Source of the DNA: Bacteroidales bacterium
GTDB taxonomy: Bacteria; Bacteroidota; Bacteroidia; Bacteroidales; UBA7960
Reading direction: 5' to 3'
NCBI GenBank assembly: GCA_003559855.1
Contig: PWJZ01000038.1
Location: forward strand, 1-59,013
Length of the DNA: 59,013 nucleotides
How positions within the stretch are numbered: position 1 is the first letter of the stretch; each line of letters starts with the position of its first letter. The position numbers and the translations under genes were made by a program. The notes beneath the pieces were generated by a model. It was not told the origin of the DNA. It saw nothing but the letters and a program-made list of their open reading frames with translations, and did no database searches. Positions 18,360 through 28,020 of this stretch are shown one piece after another.

Positions 18360-19376
18360 ATGATATTAGTAACAGGAGGTACGGGATTAACCGGTTCTCA
18401 TTTGCTGCTGGAGTTGGTTTTGGGGGGTGAAAACGTACGTGTTTTTAAGCGGGCGTCGGGTTCGACATTTTGGGTTGAAAAAGTTTTCGAATGGTACAGA
18501 CCGGATGACCACCGTGTATTATTTGACAAGATAGAATGGATTGAAGGCGATCTGAATGATTTTTACAGCTTGCGTGAAGCTGTAGCTGGTGTTAAAAAGA
18601 TATATCACTGTGCCGCATTGGTTTCTTATGCGCCGTCTGACAGGGCTGAAATGCATAAAGTCAATGTTGAAGGTACTGCCAATCTTGTAAACGTTGCATT
18701 GCGAGAGAATGTTGAAAAGATCTGTCATTGCAGCAGTATCGCATCATTGAGCTTACCCGAGAAGGAAGAAGTTGTTGATGAGAGCTTTTTATGGAAGACA
18801 TCGCCTCATAACACCTATTACGCCATTAGTAAATTCGGTGCAGAACGTGAAATCTGGAGGGGCTCGGAAGAAGGTCTGGATATGGTTATGGTCAACCCTT
18901 CCATAATTATTGGACCCGGCGATCCTTCAAGATCAAGTGGTTTGATTTTCAAGTTTTTATTGAAAGGTTTAAAGATATATACCGGAGGAGTAACGGGTTT
19001 TGTTGACGTGAGGGATGTTGCGGCAATAATGGTAAAACTTATGAACAGTGATATTAAAAATGAACGGTTTATTATTAATAGCGAAAATGTTTCATATAAA
19101 GAGCTGTTTGTCAAGGTTGCAAATTGTTATGGAACAGCTGTTCCAAAATACCGTGCAGGGAAAATTCTGGCCGGAATAATATGGAGGCTGGAATGGCTAA
19201 AGAGTTTGTTTACAGGGCGTAAACCTTTGATAACAAAAGAGATAGCACATTTTGTAAATAAAAAAGTCTTATATTCCAATGATAAGATCAGCAATATTCT
19301 CAATTATCGGTTTATACCGGTTGATGATGCAGTATCAAACACCTGCGGGTTTTTTAAATGGTATTATGACAAATAA
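18360..19376 (+). CDS. NAD-dependent epimerase/dehydratase family protein
   Basis: A 338-residue extended short-chain dehydrogenase. The nucleotide-binding motif is VTGGTGLTGSHLLLE (GxxGxxG, about 4-18), and the catalytic YxxxK is in YYAISKFGAE (about 157-166), with the serine in CHCSSIASL before it. The later VNPSIIIGPGDPSRSS segment is typical of the dihydroflavonol-reductase/NAD-epimerase group that acts on sugar or hydroxyketone substrates. The specific substrate cannot be assigned. Its 3' end overlaps the convergent lnt gene by 13 bp. Confidence 0.9.
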   Translation: MILVTGGTGLTGSHLLLELVLGGENVRVFKRASGSTFWVEKVFEWYRPDDHRVLFDKIEWIEGDLNDFYSLREAVAGVKKIYHCAALVSYAPSDRAEMHKVNVEGTANLVNVALRENVEKICHCSSIASLSLPEKEEVVDESFLWKTSPHNTYYAISKFGAEREIWRGSEEGLDMVMVNPSIIIGPGDPSRSSGLIFKFLLKGLKIYTGGVTGFVDVRDVAAIMVKLMNSDIKNERFIINSENVSYKELFVKVANCYGTAVPKYRAGKILAGIIWRLEWLKSLFTGRKPLITKEIAHFVNKKVLYSNDKISNILNYRFIPVDDAVSNTCGFFKWYYDK

Positions 19377-21010
19377 TTCTTTTTTTTCGAGAGGAAAAGT
19401 TGAACCGTTATATATAATATCATTAATAATGTTATGAATGATGCGAATCTTCCCAGGTAGTCTCCGTAGAACGTATAAAAGGTTATTTTTTGATTTTTAT
19501 TCAGGCTGTTTCTGAGGGATGTCATTTCATTCCATGATGATGCTTCTATAATGTCGCCTTTTTGATTAATGAATGAAGATATTCCTGTACTTGCTGCCCT
19601 TGCGATTGCTCGTCGGGTTTCCACGGCCCTGAGGCGTGCATATTGGTTGTGTTGCCTGTAGCCGGGAGTGTCGCGCCACCAGCCGTCGTTGGTAATTATA
19701 AAAATAAGTTCTGAATTTTGCAGGATAAATTTGTTAATATATTCACCATAAATAGATTCATAGCATATTGCAACGAAAACTCTTGTTGAATCATTTGTAT
19801 GAAAAGGTTTTTGATTTTCCCACGTACCCATACTGCCCGGTATTCCTCCAAGCCTGATTATAAGATTTTTAAGCGGTTTGAACAGCCAGAAATATGGCAT
19901 TCGTTCTACGCCGGGTACAAGTTTGGATTTTGAATAAAACCGGTAGTCAGCATCTTTATCAATCATAAGGGCAGCATTGAAGACATCATAATATTCCATT
20001 GTTCCGCTTAATTTGCGTGCTGTTGGCGAAGCATCGGGATCAGATCCGTATAACTCGTATGCCATAACACCGGTTATAAGATACAAAGAGTCGTAATTCG
20101 ATAAAAAATCGAGTATCCTGTTTATTGAAATATGATCTTCGGTCTGGCTCAGATTAATATTTTCGGGTAATGAACCTTCAGGAAACAGTAGGAACTGAGT
20201 TTCTGAGGTAAGGTGCTTTTCAGCCTCACCAAGCATCAGATCAAGCCTTTCAGTAATCTCTTTGAGTGTGCCGGCACGGTCGTAGGGATCAAAATTCGGC
20301 TGAACAATTAAAATTTCAACCGGATCATAATATTCATTATAACTATGATACTTTGCAAAAGAAACAACCGAAGGTATTACAAAAAAAGATATTGTTGCAT
20401 ATATGATGAAGTTCTTAAATCTTTTCTCGAACGGATGTCCTGATATAAGTTTTACAATATTAAAAAAGAGCAGGTTCATTATAATTATCCATAAAGTACC
20501 GCCAAGCACTCCTGTATATTCGTACCATTGTATCCATTGTGGATATCTTGCAAATACATTACCAAGGTTCAGCCAGCTCCAGCTTAGTTCCCAGTTCATG
20601 TGAAGGTATTCAAAAGTCAGCCATAAGGCAATAAACGGGAGCAGGCTGAACTTAAGCTGTGTTTTTCTCCTTACAAGGTGTACAATGAATAAAGGTATTG
20701 CCATGAAAAAGGAATTTATGAATACAGCCAATATTGCACCCGTTATGGTGGAAAAAACTATCCAGTATGTCTTAAATAGGTTCCAGATAAAAAACGTCAG
20801 CCATGAATAAAGTAAAAACCTGATTGCCGAAACTTCTTTTTTGTTTTGCAGTATGCTTTCTTCAATTATAAATAATGGAATTAAAGCAAAAAAGATGATA
20901 AACGGAAAGCCGCGTGCCGGCCAGCTCATGACAAGCAAAATACCCGAAAGTGCTGATAAAAAAAGTAAACGTCTGGTTGAGAAATTTGCAAATAAATTGG
21001 TAGTAACCAT
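19364..21010 (-). CDS. lnt: Apolipoprotein N-acyltransferase
   Basis: A 548-residue inner-membrane enzyme that adds the third acyl chain to lipoproteins. About seven hydrophobic segments fill residues 15-225, then a nitrilase-type domain faces the periplasm. The catalytic triad is present: E278 in LLFPEGSLPE, K361 in YSKSKLVPGVER and C416 in FVAICYESIYGEY. The NQYARLRAVETRRAIARAASTG stretch is also conserved in Lnt. A final membrane segment closes the protein. Length is normal. The window encodes lipoproteins (DUF4270 and others) that are plausible clients. It is divergent from the TetR gene. Confidence 0.95.
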   Translation of the reverse strand: MVTTNLFANFSTRRLLFLSALSGILLVMSWPARGFPFIIFFALIPLFIIEESILQNKKEVSAIRFLLYSWLTFFIWNLFKTYWIVFSTITGAILAVFINSFFMAIPLFIVHLVRRKTQLKFSLLPFIALWLTFEYLHMNWELSWSWLNLGNVFARYPQWIQWYEYTGVLGGTLWIIIMNLLFFNIVKLISGHPFEKRFKNFIIYATISFFVIPSVVSFAKYHSYNEYYDPVEILIVQPNFDPYDRAGTLKEITERLDLMLGEAEKHLTSETQFLLFPEGSLPENINLSQTEDHISINRILDFLSNYDSLYLITGVMAYELYGSDPDASPTARKLSGTMEYYDVFNAALMIDKDADYRFYSKSKLVPGVERMPYFWLFKPLKNLIIRLGGIPGSMGTWENQKPFHTNDSTRVFVAICYESIYGEYINKFILQNSELIFIITNDGWWRDTPGYRQHNQYARLRAVETRRAIARAASTGISSFINQKGDIIEASSWNEMTSLRNSLNKNQKITFYTFYGDYLGRFASFITLLMILYITVQLFLSKKKNYLS

Positions 21011-21142
21011 ATTTTTTTGTTAAATGACAAAAATAAATATTTTAATGAAGGTTGTATGTTTTTTTCATCATGTTTTGTAATAATATTTTATAGCTTGACC
21101 ATTGTCAGCAGAAATTAAATTATCATAAACTTTGTTTTAAAC

Positions 21143-21173
21143 TTTGTTTTAAACAAAATATTTCTTATTTTTG
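21143..21173 (+). promoter_or_regulatory. Promoter with overlapping palindromic operator for the tetR gene
   Basis: TTTG (21143-21146) and TATTTTTG (21166-21173) are 19 bp apart, a good primary-sigma promoter. A perfect palindrome TTTGTTT-T-AAACAAA (21143-21157) overlaps the -33 box, and a partial copy (AACTTTGTTTTAAAC) sits just upstream. This is the expected layout for autorepression by the TetR protein encoded 45 bp downstream. Confidence 0.6.
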
Positions 21174-21217
21174 AAAGGTTTTGTGGAAAATTTTTCATTA
21201 TTTAACATAAGAAACAA

Positions 21218-21826
21218 ATGACAAGGCAAAAGAACACCGAACAAAAGATATTTGATGCTGCTACGGAGCTTTTTCTTGAAAAAGGCGTTGACCGTACCAG
21301 CGTCAGGGATATTGCTGCAAAAGCTAATATTAACCTGGCTCTTCTGAACTATTACTTCAGAACCAAGGAAAATTTGTTTAATGCGATTTTTTCAAAATTA
21401 ATGAAGGAGAATACCAAAAAGCTTATAGAGATACTTGATTCTGATCTGAGCCTTGAAGAGAAGATACAGCAATACGTGGCAGAATATATTGATATACTCC
21501 TTGAAACCCCGTTACTTGTATCTTTTGTTATGGCTATTCTTCACCGCAGCTGGGAGAAGATCACAAAGATGGAATCAATAAGTTATTTATACGGCACGGA
21601 AAAATTTACCCAGCAGCTTATTGACGAGGCAAGAAAGGGGAATATTCGCAGAACCAATCCCACACAGTTTTTTGTCGATATGTTGTCGTTAATTACTTTT
21701 CCTTTTGCCATAAAATTACTTATCATGGATAAGGCTTCCTTGACCGACGATGAATTCAAGACTTTCATTCGGGAACGAAAAAAGCGCATTCCTAGGATGC
21801 TTATAAATGAGCTGAAGAGCAGGTGA
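21218..21826 (+). CDS. TetR/AcrR family transcriptional regulator
   Basis: A 202-residue TetR-type regulator. The N-terminal helix-turn-helix reads FDAATELFLEKGVDRTSVRD then IAAKANINLALLNYYFRTKE, ending about residue 50. The C-terminal ligand-binding domain is all-helical and not assignable to a ligand. A palindrome at its promoter suggests autorepression. There is no efflux or fatty-acid operon next door, so its other targets lie elsewhere. The gene is divergent from lnt. Confidence 0.92.
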   Translation: MTRQKNTEQKIFDAATELFLEKGVDRTSVRDIAAKANINLALLNYYFRTKENLFNAIFSKLMKENTKKLIEILDSDLSLEEKIQQYVAEYIDILLETPLLVSFVMAILHRSWEKITKMESISYLYGTEKFTQQLIDEARKGNIRRTNPTQFFVDMLSLITFPFAIKLLIMDKASLTDDEFKTFIRERKKRIPRMLINELKSR

Positions 21827-21973
21827 TTCCGTCAAGATTAGATTTTTCCCTATTACGTTTTATGATCGCGGTTATTTTGCATTATGATGATCTTAACCTG
21901 GTATACGACGTTGCGGTTAGAGGTGATATTGCTTTTACTCACAGCCGGTCGGAATATTGGGATCATTTGTTTT

Positions 21974-22651
21974 TTATCTGCCTTTTTCGTAGGGATATAG
22001 ATTAAATACCGGGTCGCTTTGGAAAACCTTGCCCGTATCAATATTTATCATGCTTAGTTTCTGTCCCCAGCCTGCGCCTGTATCTGTAAGCAACACTTCA
22101 CAAAAACGGATCGGTACCTGAGAGTTGAAATTAATCGTCGGTGTATGACCGACAAAAACCTTATCAAAACCGGTAATTATTTTCTTTGAAGTTTTTTTTG
22201 TATATGCTTCAAAGACCAGGCTTCGATCCCAGGCAAATGTTTCGATGGTTTGCTTTTCAAGAGTCCTGCCGGTATCAAAACCGCCGTGAACGAACATCAT
22301 GTTATCAATTAAGTAATACCATTTTGCATTTTTCAGTAATTTATAATGCTCTGCATCAAATGAGCCCTTATAGCTGTTGATTGTGGAAGACCCTCCCTGG
22401 CTAAGCCATATATCGGGTGTATTTCCGGTTTTTGCCCAGTCAAGGCACCATAAGTCATGATTTCCCAGGAGATATACCAGGTTTTTTACCGTCAGAAGGT
22501 GATCAAAACACTCTTTTACCTGGGTATAGCCGTCGCATACATCACCAAGGCAGATTAAAAGGTCTTTGTTTTTGTCGAAACCTGAACGTTCAAAACATTG
22601 TAAAAGAGCTTTATATGCGCCGTGTATATCACTTATTACGAAGCGTGCCAT
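21974..22651 (-). CDS. Calcineurin-like metallophosphoesterase (Ser/Thr phosphatase type)
   Basis: A 225-residue phosphoesterase of the bacterial PPP/ApaH group. Metal motifs are in order: D-x-H in MARFVISDIHG, GDxxD in CLGDVCDG, GNHD in YLLGNHDLW, and GHT in VFVGHTPTI. I place the start at the ATG at 22651; an upstream in-frame ATG would add a hydrophobic but unlikely 23-residue extension ahead of the first motif. Substrate may be a phosphoprotein or dinucleotide. The arginase-fold gene lies upstream on the same strand. Confidence 0.88.
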   Translation of the reverse strand: MARFVISDIHGAYKALLQCFERSGFDKNKDLLICLGDVCDGYTQVKECFDHLLTVKNLVYLLGNHDLWCLDWAKTGNTPDIWLSQGGSSTINSYKGSFDAEHYKLLKNAKWYYLIDNMMFVHGGFDTGRTLEKQTIETFAWDRSLVFEAYTKKTSKKIITGFDKVFVGHTPTINFNSQVPIRFCEVLLTDTGAGWGQKLSMINIDTGKVFQSDPVFNLYPYEKGR

Positions 22652-22796
22652 CAGATTCGGGTTTAATAAGAAAAATGATATAAACAGTGTAAATTTGCAA
22701 AAATTCATATTAATTATCAAGCCGGTTTATGCAAAATCACCTGAAATTTTCAATAAACAAGAAGTTTATGCTACAGGCCAGGATTCATTGTTTGCC

Positions 22797-23981
22797 TCAG
22801 AGGAATTTTTGGTAAACCTGCCACCATTTATCGGGGATCTCTTCGTTGCAGGCAGTCTGATAATCTTTATAGGAGCATGGCACAAGATGTTGGCGGTCGT
22901 ATTTTGTTTGCATTCCGGAGGGGCAGGGGACTTCCATCCACCAACAGTCGCTGATCTTACTTTTGTAAAAGGTTATTTCATTTTGAAAATCTTTCATTGA
23001 TACCACATATTTGATATATTTTTTTGAATCTTTATCGGCTTTAACCGGAAAGTCATTTTTGCGGTTATAAAACCCTTCTGTGAAGTACCATATCATTTGT
23101 GCTACAAGGTGAGCGGATTGTTCGCCTTTGTCAAATACGGGATTGAGCTCATAAAACCCTATTGAGGAAAGCTTATCACTTAATCCGGCATATCTTACTA
23201 TCCGGCATGCCTCTTCACCAAAAAAGCCGTTGGGTGATGCACTGGAAGTGGCAGGGGCATCAGACTGCCTGACACTTGAAATATCAAATGATAGCATATC
23301 ACCGTTGCGCACTATAGGCTCTACTTCTTCGATATTCTGGCGCACATGACCAAGGCGGTAAACATCGAAATATAGCTTGTCCATCAGTTCCAAAGCATCC
23401 TGATCAACAAAATAGGTCTGGTAACCTATGTTGGTAAAATTGAACAGATAATTCGGCTTGTGTGTGAAAATGGCACTGAGATAACTGTTGTTATTTATTT
23501 TATCTTTTTTCGTACCCAGATCAATAGATGAATCTACCGTAACAATATTGATTATTTGACCTAAAGATTCATAAGCAAGGTAATTGGCATAGGTTAAATC
23601 CTGGCTGCCACCAATGATAACGGGAATGACGTTGTTTTCAATTATTGATGCAATAACGAATTTTACGGCTGAGTATGTATCTTCTACCGTTTCTCCGGGT
23701 ATAATATTACCCAGGTCTGCAATTTTTGCTTTGAAATTGCCATTAAACAATCTGTAGAAATATTTTCTGACATGATCGGGCGCAAGCCTGCATCCTGCAT
23801 TGTTAAAGGCATTTCGGTCTTCTTTGATCCCGATAAGTGCCAGATCGGCACCATCAAGGTTGGGAAACTGACCCTTTTCGTAATAGGATGTGATGGTTTC
23901 TGATAAAGCCAACGGATGGCTATTCTCAGGTAAATGTAAGGAGTTTTTGCTAACAGGCTCCAGAAAGTCAGTTAATTCCAT
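22797..23981 (-). CDS. Arginase/formiminoglutamase-fold protein with altered metal site
   Basis: A 394-residue ureohydrolase-fold protein. The segments that carry manganese ligands in active enzymes are recognisable but changed. The usual GGDHS is IIGGSQDLT (about 122-130), the usual DAHxD is VDSSIDLG (about 149-156), and the usual SxDxDxxDP is SFDISSVRQSDAP (about 231-243). All the usual His ligands are absent and only some Asp remain. Similar variants occur widely in Bacteroidetes and are often annotated formimidoylglutamase. Loss of ligands makes canonical arginase activity doubtful. The product may bind another metal or be non-catalytic. The topA stop is 21 bp upstream. Confidence 0.82.
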   Translation of the reverse strand: MELTDFLEPVSKNSLHLPENSHPLALSETITSYYEKGQFPNLDGADLALIGIKEDRNAFNNAGCRLAPDHVRKYFYRLFNGNFKAKIADLGNIIPGETVEDTYSAVKFVIASIIENNVIPVIIGGSQDLTYANYLAYESLGQIINIVTVDSSIDLGTKKDKINNNSYLSAIFTHKPNYLFNFTNIGYQTYFVDQDALELMDKLYFDVYRLGHVRQNIEEVEPIVRNGDMLSFDISSVRQSDAPATSSASPNGFFGEEACRIVRYAGLSDKLSSIGFYELNPVFDKGEQSAHLVAQMIWYFTEGFYNRKNDFPVKADKDSKKYIKYVVSMKDFQNEITFYKSKISDCWWMEVPCPSGMQTKYDRQHLVPCSYKDYQTACNEEIPDKWWQVYQKFL

Positions 23982-24002
23982 GACAATGCTGTGATTTTTA
24001 AT

Positions 24003-26342
24003 CTACTTTTTTTTCTTATCAGCAGGTTTTTTTCTTTTTGTACGGGATTTTTTGCCGGAAGTTGCCTGTTTTGTCAACTCTAAACATTTTTTGTAAGTAA
24101 GTGTTTCAGGATCCGTGCTTTTGGGTATCCTGAAATTGTTGCCTTTGTATGATATATAAGGGCCCCAGCGCCCCTTGAGAATTTGCATTTCCGGATCATT
24201 ATCAAAGCTTTTGATTATCTTTTTCCTGGCTGATTCTTTTTTTTCCTCAATTATTTCGATCGCCCTTTGTTGTGTAACGCTAAAAGGGTCATCGTCTTTT
24301 GGCAAAGAAAAAAACTTATCGTCAAATCTTATATATGGCCCGTATCTGCCGATAGAAACAACGATCTCTTTATTTTCGTATTCACCCAGATTGCGTGGTA
24401 GTTTAAAAAGATCAAGTGCCTCCTGCAAAGTAATGGTTTCCAGCCTTTGGTGTTTTAATACAGAAGCAAATTTCGGCTTTTCCTCTTCTTCGGCATCACC
24501 TATTTGTATCATAGGACCGTATTTTCCTATTTTCGCATAAACATTCCTGCCAGTTGCAGGGTCTTTACCAAGCAGCCTTTCTCCTGAAAACCTTGCCGAT
24601 CTTTTTTCGGTGTGCTCTATTTTGTCGTGAAACGGGTGGTAAAAATCATCAACCACTTTTGTCCATTGATAATTTCCATGCGCAATGTCATCAAATTTCT
24701 TTTCAAGACTTGCCGTGAAGTTATAATCCAGAATATCACTGAAATATTCGGTAAGGAATTTATTGACCACTAAACCCAGGTCGGTAGGGAATAATTTATT
24801 CTTTTCAACTCCTGTTCGTTCGGTTTTTTTGGTTTCTGTAATATTGCCGTTTTCGAGTTGCATATATGTATAAGGACGTTCCTGACCCTCCCTGTTTTCT
24901 TTTATCACGTAGTTGCGTTTTTGTATGGTTGAAATTGTGGGTGCATATGTTGAGGGTCTTCCGATTCCCAGCTCTTCAAGCTTTTTTACCAGGCTTGCTT
25001 CGTTGTAGCGGGGAGGATACTTGGAAAATCTTTCTGTTGCCATGATCCTGTCCGGATGGAGTTTTTCCGACTCCTTTAATGGCGGTAAAACTCCTGTTTC
25101 TGTATCTTCCTCTTCGTCGTTCGATTCAATATATACTTTTAAGAATCCGTCAAATTTAAGCACTTCTCCCGATGCCTGGAATTTGTAACCGGAAGTTGAT
25201 ATGCCGATTGTGACGTTGGTTTTATCTATCAGAGCATCGCTCATTTGAGATGCTATTGTTCTTTTCCATATCAACTCGTATAGTTTTTGGTCTTCGGGGC
25301 TTCCTTTTATTTTTTCAACGTTGAGATAAGTCGGCCGGATAGCTTCGTGTGCTTCCTGGGCTCCTTTTGATTTGGTTGCATATTTGCGTGTTTTGACATA
25401 TTTTTCGCCGAATTGACCGGAGATTACTTTTTTTGCCATACCTATTGCTGTGTTCGACAGGTTTACGGAGTCGGTACGCATATAGGTTATTTTACCTGAT
25501 TCGTAGAGTCTTTGAGCAACGGCCATTGTACGTGCTACCGTAAACCCGAGTTTACGGCTTGCTTCCTGTTGCAATGAGGATGTTGTGAAAGGTGCTGCCG
25601 GCGATTTTTTTGAAGGCCTGGTTTCCGTCTTCGCAACACTATATGTGGCTCCCTTACATGATTTCAAAAATTCCTGCGCTTCATTTTTAGTCTTAAACCT
25701 ACGTGAAAGCTCCGCTCTGAAGCTGTTTTTTTGCTCTTCTCCATCCGTATGAAAATATGCTGTTATCTTGTATGAGGATTCGGGTGTGAAATTCTCTATT
25801 TCCCTTTCACGTTCAACAATAAGCCTTACGGCTACCGACTGCACCCTGCCGGCTGAAAGCGAAGGTTTTACTTTTTTCCATAGTAATGGTGAAAGCTCAA
25901 ACCCGACAAGCCGGTCAAGAATGCGCCTGGCTTGCTGGGCATTTACCAGATTGTCATCTATCTTACGCGGATTTTTAATGGCATCTTTTATGGCAGCAGG
26001 TGTGATCTCATGAAATACTATACGCTTGTATTTTTGTTCATCAAGCTTCAAACTCTCCACCAGATGCCATGAAATAGCCTCACCCTCACGGTCTTCATCC
26101 GTTGCAAGCCATACCGTCCCGGCATCTTTTGATATTTTTTTTAACTCGTTTATGATCTTTTTCTTGTCGGATAGTATCTCATAATCGGGCTTGAAATCAT
26201 TCTCGATATCCACTCCCAGCTTGGTTTTGGAAAGATCCCGTACATGACCGTAGCTCGACTTTACAAGATATTCCTTGCCTAAAAATCCTTCAATGGTTCT
26301 GGCTTTTGCCGGCGATTCAACTATTACCAGGTTTTTTGTCAT
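24003..26342 (-). CDS. topA: DNA topoisomerase I
   Basis: A 779-residue type IA topoisomerase that relaxes negative supercoils. The Toprim domain opens with KNLVIVESPAKARTIEGFLG and carries TDEDREGEAISWH (D82, D84, E86). The active-site tyrosine is Y287 in KITYMRTDSVNLS. The C-terminus has no Cys4 zinc fingers. It carries repeated toprim-C modules (IGRYGPYIRF, KGRWGPYISY) and a Lys/Arg-rich tail, typical of Bacteroidetes TopA. It is divergent from miaB. Confidence 0.97.
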   Translation of the reverse strand: MTKNLVIVESPAKARTIEGFLGKEYLVKSSYGHVRDLSKTKLGVDIENDFKPDYEILSDKKKIINELKKISKDAGTVWLATDEDREGEAISWHLVESLKLDEQKYKRIVFHEITPAAIKDAIKNPRKIDDNLVNAQQARRILDRLVGFELSPLLWKKVKPSLSAGRVQSVAVRLIVEREREIENFTPESSYKITAYFHTDGEEQKNSFRAELSRRFKTKNEAQEFLKSCKGATYSVAKTETRPSKKSPAAPFTTSSLQQEASRKLGFTVARTMAVAQRLYESGKITYMRTDSVNLSNTAIGMAKKVISGQFGEKYVKTRKYATKSKGAQEAHEAIRPTYLNVEKIKGSPEDQKLYELIWKRTIASQMSDALIDKTNVTIGISTSGYKFQASGEVLKFDGFLKVYIESNDEEEDTETGVLPPLKESEKLHPDRIMATERFSKYPPRYNEASLVKKLEELGIGRPSTYAPTISTIQKRNYVIKENREGQERPYTYMQLENGNITETKKTERTGVEKNKLFPTDLGLVVNKFLTEYFSDILDYNFTASLEKKFDDIAHGNYQWTKVVDDFYHPFHDKIEHTEKRSARFSGERLLGKDPATGRNVYAKIGKYGPMIQIGDAEEEEKPKFASVLKHQRLETITLQEALDLFKLPRNLGEYENKEIVVSIGRYGPYIRFDDKFFSLPKDDDPFSVTQQRAIEIIEEKKESARKKIIKSFDNDPEMQILKGRWGPYISYKGNNFRIPKSTDPETLTYKKCLELTKQATSGKKSRTKRKKPADKKKK

Positions 26343-26497
26343 AATATTATTATTGAAATCATTTTTGGTTAACGGTTATTATGAATGAAAATTATTAAAA
26401 AACATATATGTGTTTTTCAGGTTGCAAAGAAAACAAAAGGTTTTTTATTAATCGCAACTTTAATAAAATTTTTAATTTTTTAAGCGTTGAAATTAAG

Positions 26498-26505
26498 TAT
26501 CTTTG
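26498..26505 (+). promoter_or_regulatory. -7 box of the miaB promoter
   Basis: TATCTTTG fits TAnnTTTG 40 bp before the miaB ATG. The -33 element is only an AT-rich run, so the assignment rests on the -7 box. Confidence 0.45.
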
Positions 26506-26545
26506 TTTGGCTTAAGCTAAGGCAGATAATATTTTTAAAGGAAAT

Positions 26546-27916
26546 ATGACAAAAAAAATATATATAGAGACATACGGATGTCAGATGAATTTTTCCGACA
26601 GCGAGATAGTATTATCCATAATGAATGACAGCGGTTATCAAATATCTGATAGCGTTTCAGAGGCGGATGTTGTTTTTCTCAACACCTGTTCGGTACGTGA
26701 CAATGCCGAGCAAAGGGTTTTGAAGCGGTTGAAGCAATTGAAATCTTTAAGGGCTGCTAATCCCGGTATGGTGGTAGGAGTATTGGGTTGTATGGCAGAG
26801 CGTATGAAAGAATCGCTTTTGGAGGAGGCGAATATTGGTATGCGGATTGACCTGGTAGCCGGCCCTGATGCTTACCGTAATTTGCCTGAGCTGATACGTG
26901 AAGTTGAAAGCGGTCAAAAAGCCATAAATGTTATTTTGTCAACCGAAGAGACTTATGCTGATGTCACGCCTGTCAGGTATGCTTCCAATGGTGTTTCGGC
27001 ATTTATTTCCATAATGCGCGGTTGTGAGAATTTATGCTCCTATTGTGTAGTACCCGGTGCAAGGGGCAAAGAAAGAAGCCGCGATCCTGAAACTATCATT
27101 TCGGAAGCCAAAGAGCTTTATGAACAAGGCTACCGTGAAATCACCCTGCTGGGGCAAAATGTCAATTCATACCTTTGGAAATGTCATTACGGCGGTGAAA
27201 CAATAACCTTTCCCCGTATTATTGAAAAAGTAGCGGGCTTGTCTCCTTCCCTAAGAATACGTTTTGCCACTTCACACCCGAAAGATTTATCCGATGAGCT
27301 TATAGAAACAATTGGTAGTAATGCAAATATATGCCGTTCAATACACCTGCCGGTTCAATCAGGCAGCAATGCTGTTTTGAAAAGGATGAACCGCAAATAT
27401 ACCGTTGAATCCTATATGGAAAGGATCGCTGCAATCAGAAAGGCCATACCGCAATGTTCGGTTACTACCGATATTATTGCCGGATTTTGCGGGGAGAACG
27501 AAGAAGACCACCGGCAAACATTAAAATTGATGGAAGAGGCAAAATTTGACTTTGCATATATGTTCAGATATTCGGAAAGACCCGGAACGCCTGCAGAGAG
27601 ATCTTTTACCGATGATGTGCCTGAAGATGTCAAAAAAAGAAGGCTTGAAGAAATAATCGGGTTGCAACGGAAATTATCTCATGAAAGTAATAAGCGTGAT
27701 ACAGGAAAGGTTTTTGAAGTTCTTGTGGAGGGGGTTTCCAGGAAATCGGAAAAAAACTTAATGGGCAGGAATTCGCAGAATAAGGTTGTTGTATTTAAAG
27801 ATGAGGGCTGGGAGCCCGGCACTTATGTTAATGTAAAAATCAAGGAATGCACATCGGCTACATTACTGGGTGAAGCGGTTGATCAGCCTGTTCCGCTTAT
27901 TTCTCAATCGAACTGA
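26546..27916 (+). CDS. miaB: tRNA-2-methylthio-N6-dimethylallyladenosine synthase
   Basis: A 456-residue radical-SAM methylthiotransferase that modifies i6A37 of tRNA. The N-terminal UPF0004 domain binds one Fe-S cluster through C12, C48 and C82. The radical-SAM cluster motif is C160-x3-C164-x2-C167 (RGCENLCSYC). A C-terminal TRAM domain spans roughly 380-450. The ETYGCQMNFSDSE and SHPKDLSDEL strings are typical of MiaB rather than MtaB or RimO. The gene is single, with its own promoter, and converges on ispD. Confidence 0.97.
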   Translation: MTKKIYIETYGCQMNFSDSEIVLSIMNDSGYQISDSVSEADVVFLNTCSVRDNAEQRVLKRLKQLKSLRAANPGMVVGVLGCMAERMKESLLEEANIGMRIDLVAGPDAYRNLPELIREVESGQKAINVILSTEETYADVTPVRYASNGVSAFISIMRGCENLCSYCVVPGARGKERSRDPETIISEAKELYEQGYREITLLGQNVNSYLWKCHYGGETITFPRIIEKVAGLSPSLRIRFATSHPKDLSDELIETIGSNANICRSIHLPVQSGSNAVLKRMNRKYTVESYMERIAAIRKAIPQCSVTTDIIAGFCGENEEDHRQTLKLMEEAKFDFAYMFRYSERPGTPAERSFTDDVPEDVKKRRLEEIIGLQRKLSHESNKRDTGKVFEVLVEGVSRKSEKNLMGRNSQNKVVVFKDEGWEPGTYVNVKIKECTSATLLGEAVDQPVPLISQSN

Positions 27917-28020
27917 ATACCTGATTATTAGTTGTCGGGTGAGGTTTTTTCGCAAAAGGAAATCATAAATCCGGCAATTTTAACCGGCCACTATTGTTGT
28001 CAAAAATCCAATTGCTGTTG

